Below, piece after piece: positions 5,979-6,168 of a stretch of DNA of 6,168 bases. Position 1 is the first letter of the stretch, and every line of letters begins with the position of its first letter. Source of the DNA: Desulfotignum sp. (GTDB lineage: Bacteria; Desulfobacterota; Desulfobacteria; Desulfobacterales; Desulfobacteraceae). A program made the translations under genes and the position numbers. The DNA lies in the NCBI GenBank assembly GCA_011390235.1, contig JAABSS010000046.1, positions 1 through 6,168 on the forward strand, written 5' to 3'. The notes below the pieces were generated by a model. It was not told where the DNA came from. It saw only the letters and a list, made by a program, of their open reading frames with translations, and made no database searches.

Positions 5979-6168
5979 TTATCCTTCCCGGGCAGGTTCA
6001 GTATTGTTTTCCGATTCAGAAAGGCCCAGATATTTTTTCACCAGGGCCCCGGCCACCGGAGCAGCCGCAGTGGAGCCGTGCTCGCCATGTTCTATGATCA
6101 CTGAAATGGCGATCACAGGATTTTGCGCAGGGGCATAACACACGAACCAGGCATGATCCTGCAATGTT
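5979..6168 (-). CDS. mrdA: Penicillin-binding protein 2, C-terminal end only (elongasome transpeptidase)
   Basis: Only the last 62 codons are present; the gene enters from the right edge in the frame whose first full codon is at 6167-6165. The visible segment DHAWFVCYAPAQNPVIAISV, followed by EHGEHGSTAAAPVAG, is the conserved end of the transpeptidase domain of PBP2-type class B PBPs (compare DHALFIGFAP in E. coli). The tail VKKYLGLSESENNTEPAREG is short and polar. The catalytic SxxK, SxN and KTG motifs lie upstream, outside the window. The product crosslinks the glycan made by RodA, and the 9-nt gap to rodA indicates one transcript. The name rests on this C-terminal motif plus the rodA neighbour. 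Confidence 0.9.
   Translation of the reverse strand, partial: TLQDHAWFVCYAPAQNPVIAISVIIEHGEHGSTAAAPVAGALVKKYLGLSESENNTEPAREG

Overview
The window is an ordinary chromosomal block of core genes, all read from the minus strand. In transcription order (right to left) it holds the 3' end of mrdA (penicillin-binding protein 2), rodA, a 213-bp gap, then atpF' (b'), atpF (b), atpH (delta), atpA (alpha), atpG (gamma) and the first 178 codons of atpD (beta), which runs off the left edge. No mobile element, tRNA, rRNA, CRISPR array or defence gene is visible. The long plus-strand frames opposite atpA, atpG and atpD are antisense shadows.

Organism (inference): an anaerobic Desulfobacterota / Deltaproteobacteria member, most likely near the Desulfobacterales. 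Three things point there. The ATP synthase operon is split, starting with paired b' and b genes and lacking the a and c genes. Subunit b has a signal-peptide-like N-terminal extension ahead of its usual membrane anchor. The proteins also have the general look of that group. The genus cannot be fixed without a database search.

Right part (4860-6168): mrdA and rodA are 9 nt apart and encode the transpeptidase and SEDS glycosyltransferase that together build the lateral wall in the elongasome. RodA has its catalytic Asp and the other SEDS signature motifs. Gap (4647-4859): downstream of rodA are a weak hairpin with a U-run and an 11-bp direct repeat. Upstream of atpF' are a consensus -35-like TTGACA, an 11-bp-arm inverted repeat and a strong Shine-Dalgarno. 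This is the probable control region of the atp operon.

Left part (1-4646): the stator and F1 genes. The first four (b', b, delta, alpha) are joined by three identical TAATG stop/start overlaps, suggesting tight translational coupling of stator and alpha synthesis. The gamma and beta genes are instead preceded by spacers of 69 and 62 nt. Each spacer holds a tiny ORF whose TAG stop lies in the next gene's Shine-Dalgarno, and the alpha-gamma spacer also holds two palindromes. The products form the F1 headpiece and peripheral stalk. The membrane rotor and a subunit must be encoded elsewhere, and epsilon is expected just beyond the left edge. I found no convincing new system. The points most worth checking are the palindrome in the atp leader, the spacer elements and the alpha Walker A substitution.
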